Positions 27,201-34,617 of a stretch of DNA of 64,000 nt are shown here, piece by piece. The notes below the pieces were generated by a model, which had not been told where the DNA came from, searched no databases, and was given only the letters and a program-made list of their open reading frames with translations. The position numbers and the translations under genes were made by a program. Every line of letters begins with the position of its first letter. Position 1 is the first letter of the stretch. Source of the DNA: JAAURS01 sp031362245 (GTDB lineage: Bacteria; Cyanobacteriota; Cyanobacteriia; Thermosynechococcales; Thermosynechococcaceae); NCBI GenBank assembly GCA_031362245.1, contig JANLSD010000314.1, positions 1 through 64,000 on the forward strand, written 5' to 3'.

Positions 27201-29157
27201 TATCACCAGCTTCAGTGACGATACTGGAGCTTCTGGGAGCGATCGCATCACCAAAGACAACACCCTCACCCTCTCTGGCACCGCTGAAGCCAAAAGCACC
27301 ATTCAGCTCTTCAACGGCCTGATCTCCCTAGGAACCACCACCACTAATGGACTAGGTGCCTGGAACTTAACCACCTCAGTACTTTCTGATGGCATCTACA
27401 ACTTAACGACTAAAGCAACCGATGCCGTCGGCAATACCAGTGCATCCTCTGCGCCATTAAGCATGACCGTAGATACCTTAGCGGCAGCAGCACCCACGCT
27501 ATCCCTTGCGATCGACTCAGGCAGTTCCTCAATTGATAAAATCACGAACTCGGGAATCATCAACGTGGGTGGACTGGAAACCGGAGCAACCTGGGAATAT
27601 AGCACCAATAGCGGCACCACTTGGACAGCCGGAACAGGCAGTAACTTTACACTCACTGTGGACGGTATTAAAACCGTTGTGGTGCGGCAGACTGACCTCG
27701 CAGGCAACACCTCCAACAATTCTGCACCCTTTACCTTCACCCTCGACACCACAGCACCCAACAAAACCGCCACGGTCAACACCATGACCCTGGACTTTGG
27801 GACTTCAAGCACAGATTTCCTCACGAATAATGGCAGTGCAGGACGTATCTACAACGGCACCTTATCAACAGCCCTAAGCGTAGGTGAAAGCCTACAAGTC
27901 TCCGTAGATGGCGGCACCACTTGGGGCAACGCCACTGTCAACAGCACCACCTGGAGCTTTATCGACAACACTGCTAAAAGCAGCAACTGGACAATTCAAA
28001 CCCGTGTGGTTGATACTGCGGGCAATGGAACCATTCAGGGTAAAGCTGTTACCCTAGATCAGCAAATTTCTGCTGCAAGTGCCGTCACCCTAGATCTACT
28101 GGCAAGCAGCGACTCCGGCAGCAGCACCACCGACAACTTGACCAATCTTGCGTTGTCTACCTTTGCGATCGCCTTTGATGCCACCAAGGCCCAAGCTGGC
28201 GATATCGTCGAAGTTCGCAAAGGTTCCACCGTCTTAGGTTCAACCACCCTGACTCCCACCCAAGTCAGTACTGGCATCGCCAATGTAACCCTGACCACAG
28301 CCCTCACAAGCGGGTCAAATATCCTCTCCGCTGTCCACCGCGACCCAGCAGGCAACAGCGTCATCGGTTCAAGCACCCTTGCCGTCACCCTCGATACCAC
28401 AGCACCAGCCGCTGCGACTGTGAACGGCTATACCGCCACCAGCGTTGTTGGCACGACAGAACCCAATGCAACGGTCTTGTTATCCACCAGCGCCAGCGCT
28501 CCGACCACCTTTGCCGCCACAGCTACCGCCGCTGCAAATGGCAACTACACCCTCAATACCCCTACCTTGGCTGGTTCTAGCGCTGGAACTACCTATTACC
28601 TCTATGCTCAAGATGTTGCTGGCAACTTGAGTACGGTCAATAGTAGCCAAAAAGTCATTGTGGGAACCGCTGGAGCCGATACCCTAATCAATGTGGGTAG
28701 CACCGCTGGCGACCTCTTAGTGGGTGGCCTTGGAACTGACACCGCTCAGTATGCCGTGGCCAGTAATGCGATCGCCCTAACCGGTCAAGTCACGACGGCA
28801 AACATTACCTCCGGCAGCATCAATACTAGAACCGCAAATATTGACGTTCTCACGGGTCTCGAAACGCTTCAATTCTCAGGGGCGGGCTACAGTGGCGTAG
28901 GTACAGGGGCGAATCAGCTTAGAAGTAGCGTTCAAACCAACCTCAGTAATAACTCCATTACCGCCCTTGCGGGAGCCTATGATGCCACCACAGGGATTTT
29001 CACCCTTGGATCGTCACCATCCAATAACGCCACCCTGGTTGCCTTTGATTCCAACGCGGCTAATGGCACCAACTATGAAACATTCTTGTTACTAGACAAA
29101 ACCTCTATTGTGGGTGGTCTGAGTGTCGGAGGTGGAACCGTTACACTAGGGCTTTAA
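21229..29157 (+). CDS. Giant DUF4347/FG-GAP/cadherin-like repeat surface protein
   Basis: A 2642-residue modular protein, probably secreted or cell-surface. Order: a DUF4347 domain (about 60-210; LALVAHGEPG, IALYSCEVAKG and AASSTRIGASQLRGDWDL are typical); a beta-propeller-like region (about 220-480); a Calx-beta-like domain (about 485-610); seven FG-GAP repeats with FNGDGKLDLV calcium-binding loops (about 615-945); VCBS/cadherin-like domains, including five near-identical repeats of about 96-100 residues; bacterial Ig-like domains (about 2000-2480); and a C-terminal piece with one RTX-like GLGTDT stretch. There is no classical N-terminal signal peptide, so type I export by a C-terminal signal is likely. 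Adhesion or sheath function is inferred from domain content. Confidence 0.9.
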   Translation: MMISAKPLNSSAFLNNMVFNTDLHSATLNQLNRNAMPIDGLEDGLITAQSKAVGCELLVVFDARVPDLSTLLKAVVEEARCYVLPEDEDAILVITRLLAETGAKRLALVAHGEPGLVHLGAYPLNREQIQVQSRLLQEWGVEEIALYSCEVAKGDGLAFIYQLSELTGAKIAASSTRIGASQLRGDWDLTVTLGNPNPSLVFEKSLLQSFQQILAIAISGFTESVYFSGLPSSTGLTIDPLTKSIFVAGMDTNGTLRRIDENRLLSIVTPDFTPASGFYPYVATDIQFANGFVYTTLSDGSLVRINVSTGTSQILTTFAGIGIESGLDIRNNKIYVTDGEGPSNQLLEFDLSTGISTVKISGLPPSAYGFEYDPTQNKFYFAANGNSFYKADPQTGTYQLLSTAPSGVGNFAIDPTGNFLYARVGSDILRISTANGSYTTFQTGLSGDSLGDLAFGPSSLGNGSSLYIVNGSSIIETSGFPPLTLTPQVLALTLSAGNNPIEGGSNGTFTINLDAPAPVGGLVVNFTTSGSTATGTTDYAFTPGNGITALTANTFTISAGATSATLNVVAVADAVFDPNETIILNLATGSGYILGASTSATFTPPINFIGGISVVSMLTGDFNSDGKLDLVAVNPSSNVSVILGNGFGGVFSSSIFSGGASPSAMTAGDFNGDGKLDIAVANQASSNVSILLGNGSGSLSGPNLFSNGVASPSAIATGDFNGDGKLDLVVANQGSNDISVLFGNGFGGVSGFSTFLSGGITPSSLATGDFNGDGKLDLVVTNQASNNVSVILGNGFGGPLSSSSFSSGGITPSSITTGDFNSDGKIDFAVVNQASNNVSLLFGNGFGGVLNSSTFSSGGITPKSVTAGDFNGDGKLDLVVANQASNNVSVLIGNGFGGLSSPTILSSGGGFPTSVVAGDFDGSGKLDIAVASQASNNISVLLNNSVPTATLTIINNSAPTLQALAPGSYTDTPVNDIFTPLTGTLVGSDLDAGTTLTYGITGGTVNGTTSTRTSAYGTLTLNTLTRAYTYTPNATAINALSSNVSDSFVFTVSDGLLSATQSFTVNITGANDTPTLAAITPSSYIDTTINDTFPTITGTLAGADRDSGQTLIYGITGGTVVSGLSTLVGIYGTLTLNISTGAYTFTPNATAINTLSAGSNPTASFSVTISDGSLNTQKALIVNLTGANDAPTGAASATLTAGVEDTTYSITVASLLQGFADVEGDTLSVSGLTATNGSLINNGNGIYTFTPAANFNGTVNLSYNVVDGNGGSVAANQSFNVAAVNDAPVAATVSLASGTEDTAYTISATDLLVGFTDADGDTLSISGLSTTNGTLVNNNDGTYTFTPAANFNGTVNLSYNVVDGNGGSVGATQSFNIAAVNDAPVAVAAVNAVTEDSSITGSVSGFDVDTGETATLTYALVDPAPTGLTFNSDGTYTFDASSYDSLAAGQTQVLSIPFTANDGIDTSTSANLTITITGTNDIPVAVASSNTVNEDATITGSVTGTDVDTGETATLTYALVGSAPKGLTFSNDGTYTFDASSYDALPDGATQNIIIPFTTTDVNGATSAPVNLVITITGTNDTPVATSAVNAVLEDATITGSVSATDADTGAVLTYALVSAAPTGLTFNADGTYSFDSSSYDYLAVGQTQVLSIPFTANDGIDTSTAANLTITITGTNDVPVAVASSNAVNENASITGSVSATDADTGAVLTYALVTAAPTGLTFNNDGTYTFDASSYDSLATGQTQVLSIPFTANDGIDTSTAANLTITITGTNDTPVATSTVNSVLEDASITGSVSATDADTGTVLTYALVNTAPTGLTFNNNGTYTFDASSYDSLAAGQTQVLNIPFTATDGIATSTAANLTITITGTNDAAIITGTSTGSVLESGTSTSGTPTATGDLNATDVDNTSDVDNTSDTWTAVTTATASTNGYGSYTLTANGVWNYTLNNTNSTVQALNTGNTLTDTFTVQTIDGTTQTVSITINGTNDAPIITSFSDDTGASGSDRITKDNTLTLSGTAEAKSTIQLFNGLISLGTTTTNGLGAWNLTTSVLSDGIYNLTTKATDAVGNTSASSAPLSMTVDTLAAAAPTLSLAIDSGSSSIDKITNSGIINVGGLETGATWEYSTNSGTTWTAGTGSNFTLTVDGIKTVVVRQTDLAGNTSNNSAPFTFTLDTTAPNKTATVNTMTLDFGTSSTDFLTNNGSAGRIYNGTLSTALSVGESLQVSVDGGTTWGNATVNSTTWSFIDNTAKSSNWTIQTRVVDTAGNGTIQGKAVTLDQQISAASAVTLDLLASSDSGSSTTDNLTNLALSTFAIAFDATKAQAGDIVEVRKGSTVLGSTTLTPTQVSTGIANVTLTTALTSGSNILSAVHRDPAGNSVIGSSTLAVTLDTTAPAAATVNGYTATSVVGTTEPNATVLLSTSASAPTTFAATATAAANGNYTLNTPTLAGSSAGTTYYLYAQDVAGNLSTVNSSQKVIVGTAGADTLINVGSTAGDLLVGGLGTDTAQYAVASNAIALTGQVTTANITSGSINTRTANIDVLTGLETLQFSGAGYSGVGTGANQLRSSVQTNLSNNSITALAGAYDATTGIFTLGSSPSNNATLVAFDSNAANGTNYETFLLLDKTSIVGGLSVGGGTVTLGL
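23076..24060 (+). repeat. Seven tandem FG-GAP coding repeats
   Basis: A unit of about 141-156 bp is repeated seven times inside the giant gene. Each encodes GDF(N/D)(G/S)(D/S)GK(L/I)D plus an NNVSVLLGNGFGG-like segment. Copies 2-6 are most alike at DNA level, which suggests recent duplication or gene conversion. The fixed frame means unequal crossing over would change protein length without breaking it. Confidence 0.85.
25390..26850 (+). repeat. Five tandem VCBS/cadherin-like coding repeats
   Basis: Repeats of about 290-300 bp, each encoding ITGSVSATDADTG, LTYALV, APTGLTFNNDGTYTFDASSYD, a QTQVLSIPFTANDG strand and LTITITGTND. Units 3 to 5 share long blocks of nearly identical DNA, more alike than protein constraint needs, pointing to recent homogenisation. 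Confidence 0.85.
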
Positions 29158-29193
29158 GGCTGAAATAACTGATGAGTCTAAGTTTGAGCGTTC

Positions 29194-29311
29194 TGCATTA
29201 CCCCACCCCAACCCTCCCCTTGTACTGGGCGTAGCCGCCCTGAAAGAGCTAGAGGAGGGAGCTAGTCCATATTCTTCCCCCCTTTATAAGGGGACTGAGG
29301 GGGGTAATGCA
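29194..29311. mobile_element. MITE-like element, copy 1
   Basis: A 118-bp non-coding unit with perfect 11-bp terminal inverted repeats TGCATTACCCC / GGGGTAATGCA. It shares an internal block of about 45 bp (CCATATTCTTCCCCCCTTTA and beyond) with the reverse-oriented element at 47420-47525. This copy has a different insert of about 30 bp after the left arm. No transposase is present, so it would have moved, if at all, in trans. The rest of the gap (29158-29650) shows nothing I can name. Confidence 0.65.
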
Positions 29312-29650
29312 GGGTTTTTAGCAAGAATCCAACTTGTTGTGTACACCGTAGCTTTACAAGGTGGGACTAAGGGGAGATGCAAGTTTTACAGGCTACAACC
29401 AACCTAAACGTTCACCATTGAAATTTACGCCACAATCCTTCAGGAAACGTCTCAAGGTTCCTCACCTATGATGAAAGATCGATAGGGCTTGGAGCATGGC
29501 GGGCTATGATGAAATGAGCGTCTGCGGTGTAGGCGTAGATGCAGTCTACCCCTCACCTCGCCCACGTTAAATTCTTTCGCAGAACCCACTATCCGTCGAT
29601 GTGGTGGGCTAATGTTCATTTATGCGTTACATCAACACAGGGACATCAAA

Positions 29651-29887
29651 ATGTCAGAAACAGCAGATTCCTTAGTAGAGACATCTACAGAACAGCCCAC
29701 CCCTGAAGCGCTGACTGAAATCATCGCTGAGCTTGAAGAATATCGAGAGCGTTTAGTGAGTGACACCTTGGCAATGGCACAGCGAGCCAAAATCATGAAG
29801 GCTAAAGCACTAGAAACATTAGAACCTAGCCTTGCTCAAATTGATGCCCAGCTTGAGGCACTTCGCAAGCAGCAGATCGGTTCCTAA
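29651..29887 (+). CDS. Small helical protein upstream of the phycoerythrin lyase gene
   Basis: A 78-residue acidic, almost wholly helical protein from ATG 29651 (MSETADSLVETS). Residues about 20-70 form a heptad-like helix (ALTEIIAELEEYRERLV, ending IDAQLEALRKQQ), suggesting a coiled coil. No family recognised. It lies 50 bp upstream of the CpeF-type lyase on the same strand, so it may belong to the phycoerythrin operon, perhaps as a regulator or chaperone, but nothing in the sequence proves that. The longer frame from 29612 lacks a better ribosome site. Confidence 0.6.
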   Translation: MSETADSLVETSTEQPTPEALTEIIAELEEYRERLVSDTLAMAQRAKIMKAKALETLEPSLAQIDAQLEALRKQQIGS

Positions 29888-29937
29888 AGGATCGAGATCC
29901 AAGCAAAATCCACTGTTTATTTCTAGGAAACACTTGA

Positions 29938-30840
29938 ATGGGTGATTTAAGCCAAAGCAACACAACAGCAGAAGATGCGATCTTGGAGATTCAATCCAGC
30001 AACGATGCGCTCCTGGAGCGCGTTGAAGAGCAGATCACCCTAGAAACCCTGGATGTGTCCGATCAAATTGTTCTGCAACAACTGGTAGAAGGATTGGGCG
30101 ACCCCCGTGGCCTAATCCGCCTGCGATTTGCAGAAACCCTGGGAGAAATTGGGGAAGTCGCCACCCCGCTCCTCAGAAATGCATTGGCGAGCCATACCAA
30201 CGTAGTTGTCCGACGGGCCGCTGCAAAAACGCTCACCATTATTGGAGATTCCAGCGCAGTCCCAACGCTCCTTCATTCTTTCTTGAACGATGAAGATACC
30301 GTCGTCCGCAGTTCCTCTGCTGGAGCCTTAGCGAGAACAGGCGAAGCTGCCGTCCCCGCCTTGCTGGACATTTTGGCCTCCCCAGACCAGCCAGAAGATA
30401 CCAAAGGACATGCGGCCTGGGCTTTAGCTTTCATTGGTTCAGAAGCTGCTGAATACCTATACAAGGCGCTTAATTCCGACTCTATTGATGTGCGGTGTGC
30501 CGTGATTGGGGCGATCGCCCACGTTGCCCAAGAGCAAGGCGATGAAAAATCTTGCAGTATTCTCATCACTGCCCTCACCGATCCTGAGCCAACCATCCGC
30601 GCCGAAGCTGCCACAGCTTTTGCCCAAGTCAATTATCCGCCTGCGATTCCGCACCTCATTCTGGCCACTAAAGATGCCGATCTTGAAGTGCGTAAAGCAG
30701 CCGTTAGTTCCCTAGGCAAAATAGGAGGACAGCCTGAAATCGAACCCCTACGATCGGCCCTCCAGGATTCAGAAACCGTGGTGCAGGTTTTGGCAAAACT
30801 GGCGATCGCCCAAATTGAGAACCGTGTCGAGGAGTGGTAG
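29938..30840 (+). CDS. cpeF: HEAT-repeat phycobilin lyase, CpeF/MpeU type
   Basis: E/Z-type bilin lyase or lyase chaperone, 300 residues built of HEAT/PBS repeats: about six helical pairs with the GDPRGLIRLRFAETLGEIG, DEDTVVRSSSAGALARTG and DADLEVRKAAVSSLGKIGG pattern. Known HEAT proteins of about 300 residues in phycoerythrin loci are CpeF and MpeU/MpeV. CpeF has been assigned to the doubly linked phycoerythrobilin on beta-phycoerythrin (Cys48/Cys59 here). Its position directly before cpeB fits that job. IaiH-like or CpeZ identity is less likely on length (about 255 and 205 residues). It acts in the cytoplasm on newly made CpeB. Confidence 0.7.
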   Translation: MGDLSQSNTTAEDAILEIQSSNDALLERVEEQITLETLDVSDQIVLQQLVEGLGDPRGLIRLRFAETLGEIGEVATPLLRNALASHTNVVVRRAAAKTLTIIGDSSAVPTLLHSFLNDEDTVVRSSSAGALARTGEAAVPALLDILASPDQPEDTKGHAAWALAFIGSEAAEYLYKALNSDSIDVRCAVIGAIAHVAQEQGDEKSCSILITALTDPEPTIRAEAATAFAQVNYPPAIPHLILATKDADLEVRKAAVSSLGKIGGQPEIEPLRSALQDSETVVQVLAKLAIAQIENRVEEW

Positions 30841-31107
30841 AGCATACCCCCTTTGGCGCGCCGTTTTGCACAATCCGACTGGCTCGTGAACCCCAACTTA
30901 GAGACAGAATTGATGCATGCCTGTACGCTGAAACCGTTCTCCGACAAGTATCGTAACGTGAGAAGCCAAAGATGTTAAAGATTGTTGCTTAGTTTCTCAT
31001 AACCGAGACGACTGCACACTTCATCTTCTACCTTCGGTATAGTCTCTTACATTTAATCCATTTAAGAGATGCGGTTTTTATAGATCACAAATTTTAAGGA
31101 GAGCGAA

Positions 31108-31662
31108 ATGCTTGACGCTTTTTCTAGAGCTGTAGTATCAGCAGACGCCAGCACTTCTACCGTATCTGACATCAGCGCCCTCAAAGCGTTTGTTGCTAGC
31201 GGCAACCGTCGTTTGGATGCAGTGAATGCAATTGCTTCCAACGCAAGCTGCATGGTTTCCGATGCAGTTGCAGGTATGATTTGCGAAAACCAAGGGCTGA
31301 TTCAAGCCGGTGGTAACTGCTACCCCAACCGTCGTATGGCTGCTTGCCTTCGCGATGCAGAAATCATTCTACGCTATGTAACCTACGCGCTATTGGCTGG
31401 CGATGCTTCAGCTCTTGATGATCGTTGCTTGAACGGACTCAAAGAAACCTACGCTGCTTTGGGCGTCCCCACCACCTCCACCGTGCGTGCCGTTCAAATC
31501 ATGAAGGCTCAAGCCGCTGCTCACATTCAAGACAATCCCAGCGAATCCTTTGCCGGTGCTAAGCTCCGCAAGATGGGTTCCATCGTTGTTGAAGATCGTT
31601 GCGCTAGCTTGGTTGCTGAAGCTTCCAGCTACTTTGACCGCGTGATTTCAGCTCTGAGCTAG
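31108..31662 (+). CDS. cpeB: Phycoerythrin beta subunit
   Basis: Light-harvesting biliprotein of the phycobilisome rod, 184 residues. Chromophore cysteines are at 48 and 59 (doubly linked bilin), 80 (MAACLRDAE) and 165 (VEDRCASL). The conserved NGLKETYAALGVP segment includes the globin-fold core, and Asn70 in AGGNCYPN is the site methylated in beta-phycobiliproteins. The ribosome site AAGGAG lies just before ATG. A good -10 box, TATAGT at 31038-31043, is 65 bp upstream. The gene heads a strongly expressed cpeBA pair. It is the full usual length with no missing bilin site. Confidence 0.98.
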   Translation: MLDAFSRAVVSADASTSTVSDISALKAFVASGNRRLDAVNAIASNASCMVSDAVAGMICENQGLIQAGGNCYPNRRMAACLRDAEIILRYVTYALLAGDASALDDRCLNGLKETYAALGVPTTSTVRAVQIMKAQAAAHIQDNPSESFAGAKLRKMGSIVVEDRCASLVAEASSYFDRVISALS

Positions 31663-31734
31663 TTATTGCTCTTTGCAATCTGCTTTAAAGACTGAAACAT
31701 AAGCTCACAGTACAAAATCTTGGAGATTTAAGAA

Positions 31735-32229
31735 ATGAAATCCGTCGTTACCACCGTTATCGCGGCTGCTGATGCTGCTGGTCGTTTTCCTAGCACCTCT
31801 GATTTAGAGTCAGTACAAGGTTCTATTCAACGTGCTGCTGCACGTTTAGAAGCTGCTGAAAAGCTCTCTGCCAACCTAGATAACGTTGCTAAAGAAGCTT
31901 ATGATGCTTGCATCAAAAAGTATTCCTACCTCAACAATGCTGGTGAAGCAAACTCCAACGACACTTTCAAAGCAAAGTGTGCTCGTGACATCAAACACTA
32001 CCTTCGCTTAGTTCAGTACTGCCTCGTAGTTGGCGGTACAGGGCCTTTGGATGAGTGGGGTATTGCGGGTCAGCGTGAAGTTTACCGTGCATTGGGTCTT
32101 CCTACCGCTCCTTACGTTGAAGCATTAAGCTTTGCACGTAACCGTGGTTGCACACCTCGTGACATGTCTGCTCAAGCATTGACTGAGTACAATGCACTGC
32201 TTGACTATGCAATCAACTCTCTCTCCTAA
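31735..32229 (+). CDS. cpeA: Phycoerythrin alpha subunit
   Basis: The 164-residue partner of CpeB. Bilin-attachment cysteines are at 82 (KAKCARDIKHYLR) and 139 (NRGCTPRDM), the latter in the insertion that sets C-phycoerythrin alpha apart from phycocyanin alpha. The family segment DEWGIAGQREVYRALGLPTA is intact. It is preceded by GGAG and separated from cpeB by 72 bp, consistent with a cpeBA transcript. CpeY, the lyase for alpha Cys82, is encoded next. Confidence 0.98.
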   Translation: MKSVVTTVIAAADAAGRFPSTSDLESVQGSIQRAAARLEAAEKLSANLDNVAKEAYDACIKKYSYLNNAGEANSNDTFKAKCARDIKHYLRLVQYCLVVGGTGPLDEWGIAGQREVYRALGLPTAPYVEALSFARNRGCTPRDMSAQALTEYNALLDYAINSLS

Positions 32230-32379
32230 TTCATTACTTGGTCTCACGTTGTAAGACTGGTTTTGAATGAGATAGATTCTTTACAAACCTGAAGGTTCTT
32301 GGTTTTTGCTTCACCCGTTAAGGTTAAGTAACTGCACAGAGTCTTCAGGTCTGTTTTATGGGTGCCCAGTAAGACGGTT

Positions 32380-33660
32380 ATGGATAAACGATTTTTTAAT
32401 TTTTATAATCTGACGGAAGAGCGTGCGATCGCCCTCCTCGACACGCCCCAAGACCAAATCGGAGAGGAAGATTCGCGCTACATTGCGGCCTCCCATTTGG
32501 TCAATTTCCCCTCAGAGCAGTCCATCCAAGCCCTGATGCGAGCCGTGCAGCAAACCGATCCAGTGCTGGAAAATCGGATTGCAAGGCGTAAGGCGATCGA
32601 AACCCTAGGGCGATTAGAGGCTAAGCAAGCCCTGTCTGTGATCAAACTGTGTCTTCAGGATGAGGACTGCTACGCCGTTGAGAATGCCGCCTGGGCGATC
32701 GGAGAAATTGGCACGCAAGATCCGGTGACGCTCGAAGCCGTTGCTCAAGCACTCAGTCGGCCTGGACAAACCTATCGGGTAATCATCCACACCCTGGCGA
32801 AGTTAAATTATCAACCTGCCCTAGAGCGCATTAAGGGATTTGTGGCAGATTCTGATCTGCCGACGGCGAGTGCTGCCATTACCGCAGTGTGTCGCTTAAC
32901 CCAAGACTATAGCCAGATTACGAAAGTGGTGGCTATGATGCAAAGCCCTAATGTATTGGCGCGGCGTCTCTCCATCCAAGATTTAATGGATGCCAAGTAT
33001 TACGATGCCATTCCTGATATTGCCCGTTGCCCTGTCTCTTTAGTGTTTCGGCTGCGTGGGATTCGGACGCTTGCAGAGCTGGGTATGGCCGATGGGTCTT
33101 TGACCTTCGCCGAGGTGCAGCCCTACTTAGAAAAAACGCTGTACGACCATCCCAAGGGGTTAAGTTTAGTTCACACCTGTCCCCAAACCCCAGACCTATC
33201 AACCTTAATTCAGCAGCTTTACGAAACGGATTTTGGTCGTTGTTACCTGGCAACCCAAACCATCTTGGAACATTATGCCGCCGAAGCCCCTGCGGCCTTG
33301 TTTGCTACCTACAAAGACGAAGCCCACAATGACTACGGTGCCCATTTCCATGTGATGAAGCTGATGGGATGGCTCAAGCATGCCCCTGCTTACGATTTGC
33401 TGATTGAAGCCCTGCACAATAAGCAGCCTCAGTTTCAAAAGTCGAGGGCAGCGGCGGCGATCGCCCTGGCTGAACTCGGCAACCCCAACGCCATCCCCGA
33501 TCTCAAGGCTTGTCTGGAGGTTAAAATTTGGGATCTACGGTATGCGGCTTTGATGGCCCTTGAGCGCTTGGGTGATCTCAGCAGTCATGCAGCGTTGGTG
33601 CAAGATCCTGATGGATTGATTGCGGCAAAAGTGGCCCATACCCTTAAGATCTCGAATTAA
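32380..33660 (+). CDS. cpeY: Phycoerythrobilin lyase CpeY
   Basis: HEAT-repeat bilin lyase, 426 residues from ATG 32380 (MDKRFFNFYNLTEERA, the usual CpeY start; an upstream in-frame GTG is rejected). Seen: VNFPSEQSIQALMRAV, the repeats ALSVIKLCLQDEDCYAVENA and AWAIGEIGTQDPVTLEAVAQ, and the C-terminal AAAIALAELGNPNAIPDLKA pair. Known role: CpeY, with chaperone CpeZ, attaches phycoerythrobilin to CpeA Cys82. The 150-bp gap after cpeA has an 8-bp inverted repeat (ACCTGAAG 32287-32294, CTTCAGGT 32343-32350) that could attenuate read-through. Unusually, cpeZ does not follow. Confidence 0.93.
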   Translation: MDKRFFNFYNLTEERAIALLDTPQDQIGEEDSRYIAASHLVNFPSEQSIQALMRAVQQTDPVLENRIARRKAIETLGRLEAKQALSVIKLCLQDEDCYAVENAAWAIGEIGTQDPVTLEAVAQALSRPGQTYRVIIHTLAKLNYQPALERIKGFVADSDLPTASAAITAVCRLTQDYSQITKVVAMMQSPNVLARRLSIQDLMDAKYYDAIPDIARCPVSLVFRLRGIRTLAELGMADGSLTFAEVQPYLEKTLYDHPKGLSLVHTCPQTPDLSTLIQQLYETDFGRCYLATQTILEHYAAEAPAALFATYKDEAHNDYGAHFHVMKLMGWLKHAPAYDLLIEALHNKQPQFQKSRAAAAIALAELGNPNAIPDLKACLEVKIWDLRYAALMALERLGDLSSHAALVQDPDGLIAAKVAHTLKISN

Positions 33661-33725
33661 ATGAACTTTAACAGTACTGCCATCAATTCAATCAGTTTGA
33701 GAGTTGATCGAAGTAGGTTTGTTGT

Positions 33726-34385
33726 TCATGTTTCGCTGCTTTTCTTGCAGTCATTTCGTAGCAACCAAACATTCTCTTTTGCTGCACATTTTCCCTTCAA
33801 TCCACCAGAAACATTCGTGCTTACAATTAGAGTTAAATCATAATTATCTTGATAATGCTGCCTTACTTCCTCATTACTAATTGAAAAAGGAGGGCCATCC
33901 ATCAAATTTTGGTCATACTCATAACAAATTAGCAACTGCGGCGCTTTATCAGTAATCTTCGTTAAATGTGCTGTATATCGATCGCGCATTTGTTCTGGCA
34001 GAGCCACCAAGGCTGTTCTGTCATAGATTGCATCAACTGAGCCAAGCATATTTCCAGACAAGTTAAATATATCACCAACAAATATGTCAATATTTTTTGC
34101 GCTGTAGTGATATAAATTATCCATTTCTGATATTTTTGGATCCATCCCAAGCTCTGTAAATAATTGATTGACAGCTATTTTACTCAATTCAGCTCCAGCA
34201 ACCCGGTAGCCATTAGATAGTAGCCAAGCAATATCAAGGGTTTTACCGCACAATGGTAAAAAGACACGACAGCCTTTGATTAAAGAAAGCTCTTGAAAAT
34301 GTTCGACCAGTAGTGGGTTGGCTTCACTGTTATGGAAAGCAATGTCATTTTTTCCCCATCTTTGCTGCCAAAAATTTGCATCCAT
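33726..34385 (-). CDS. tpm: Thiopurine S-methyltransferase family protein
   Basis: SAM-dependent methyltransferase of the TPMT family, 219 residues. Seen: N-terminal ANFWQQRWGKNDIAFHN, SAM-binding VFLPLCGKTLDIAWLLSNGY, acidic ribose-binding segment VAGAELSK, and DAIYDRTALVALPEQMRDRY. Bacterial members methylate thiols, thiopurines and selenium or tellurium oxyanions; the natural substrate is often unknown. It converges with cpeY (65 bp between stops). The DNA is more AT-rich than neighbouring genes, which may mean recent acquisition. There is no operon partner. Confidence 0.9.
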   Translation of the reverse strand: MDANFWQQRWGKNDIAFHNSEANPLLVEHFQELSLIKGCRVFLPLCGKTLDIAWLLSNGYRVAGAELSKIAVNQLFTELGMDPKISEMDNLYHYSAKNIDIFVGDIFNLSGNMLGSVDAIYDRTALVALPEQMRDRYTAHLTKITDKAPQLLICYEYDQNLMDGPPFSISNEEVRQHYQDNYDLTLIVSTNVSGGLKGKCAAKENVWLLRNDCKKSSET

Positions 34386-34617
34386 AATAGCCTCTCTAGA
34401 AATTCACTTACACATAACTATTTTTAGGCGAATTATGTTCCACTTATTCACTCTATGAGGTATTTTAGGTAGATTCTTGTCCACATTTTATCCCGATTTA
34501 GATATTTAGGCGGAAAATGATGAATGGACTGGGTTCCTCAATAAAACGGATGATCTTAAGCATCTTCTGTGGTATTGCCTCGATAAATCTTGACGTTTTC
34601 ATAAATGGCAAAAGGCA

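Noticed and set aside
22551..28400. Several long minus-strand frames inside the giant repeat gene
   Set aside because: They are antisense shadows of the tandem repeats, with Val/Leu/Pro-rich composition caused by the coding bias of the opposite strand.
31037..31050. GTA-N8-TAC box upstream of cpeB
   Set aside because: It overlaps a good -10 box (TATAGT 31038-31043) and has no TAN3T at 22-23 nt in the cpeB direction; one such box per about 4 kb is expected by chance, so NtcA control of phycoerythrin is not claimed.
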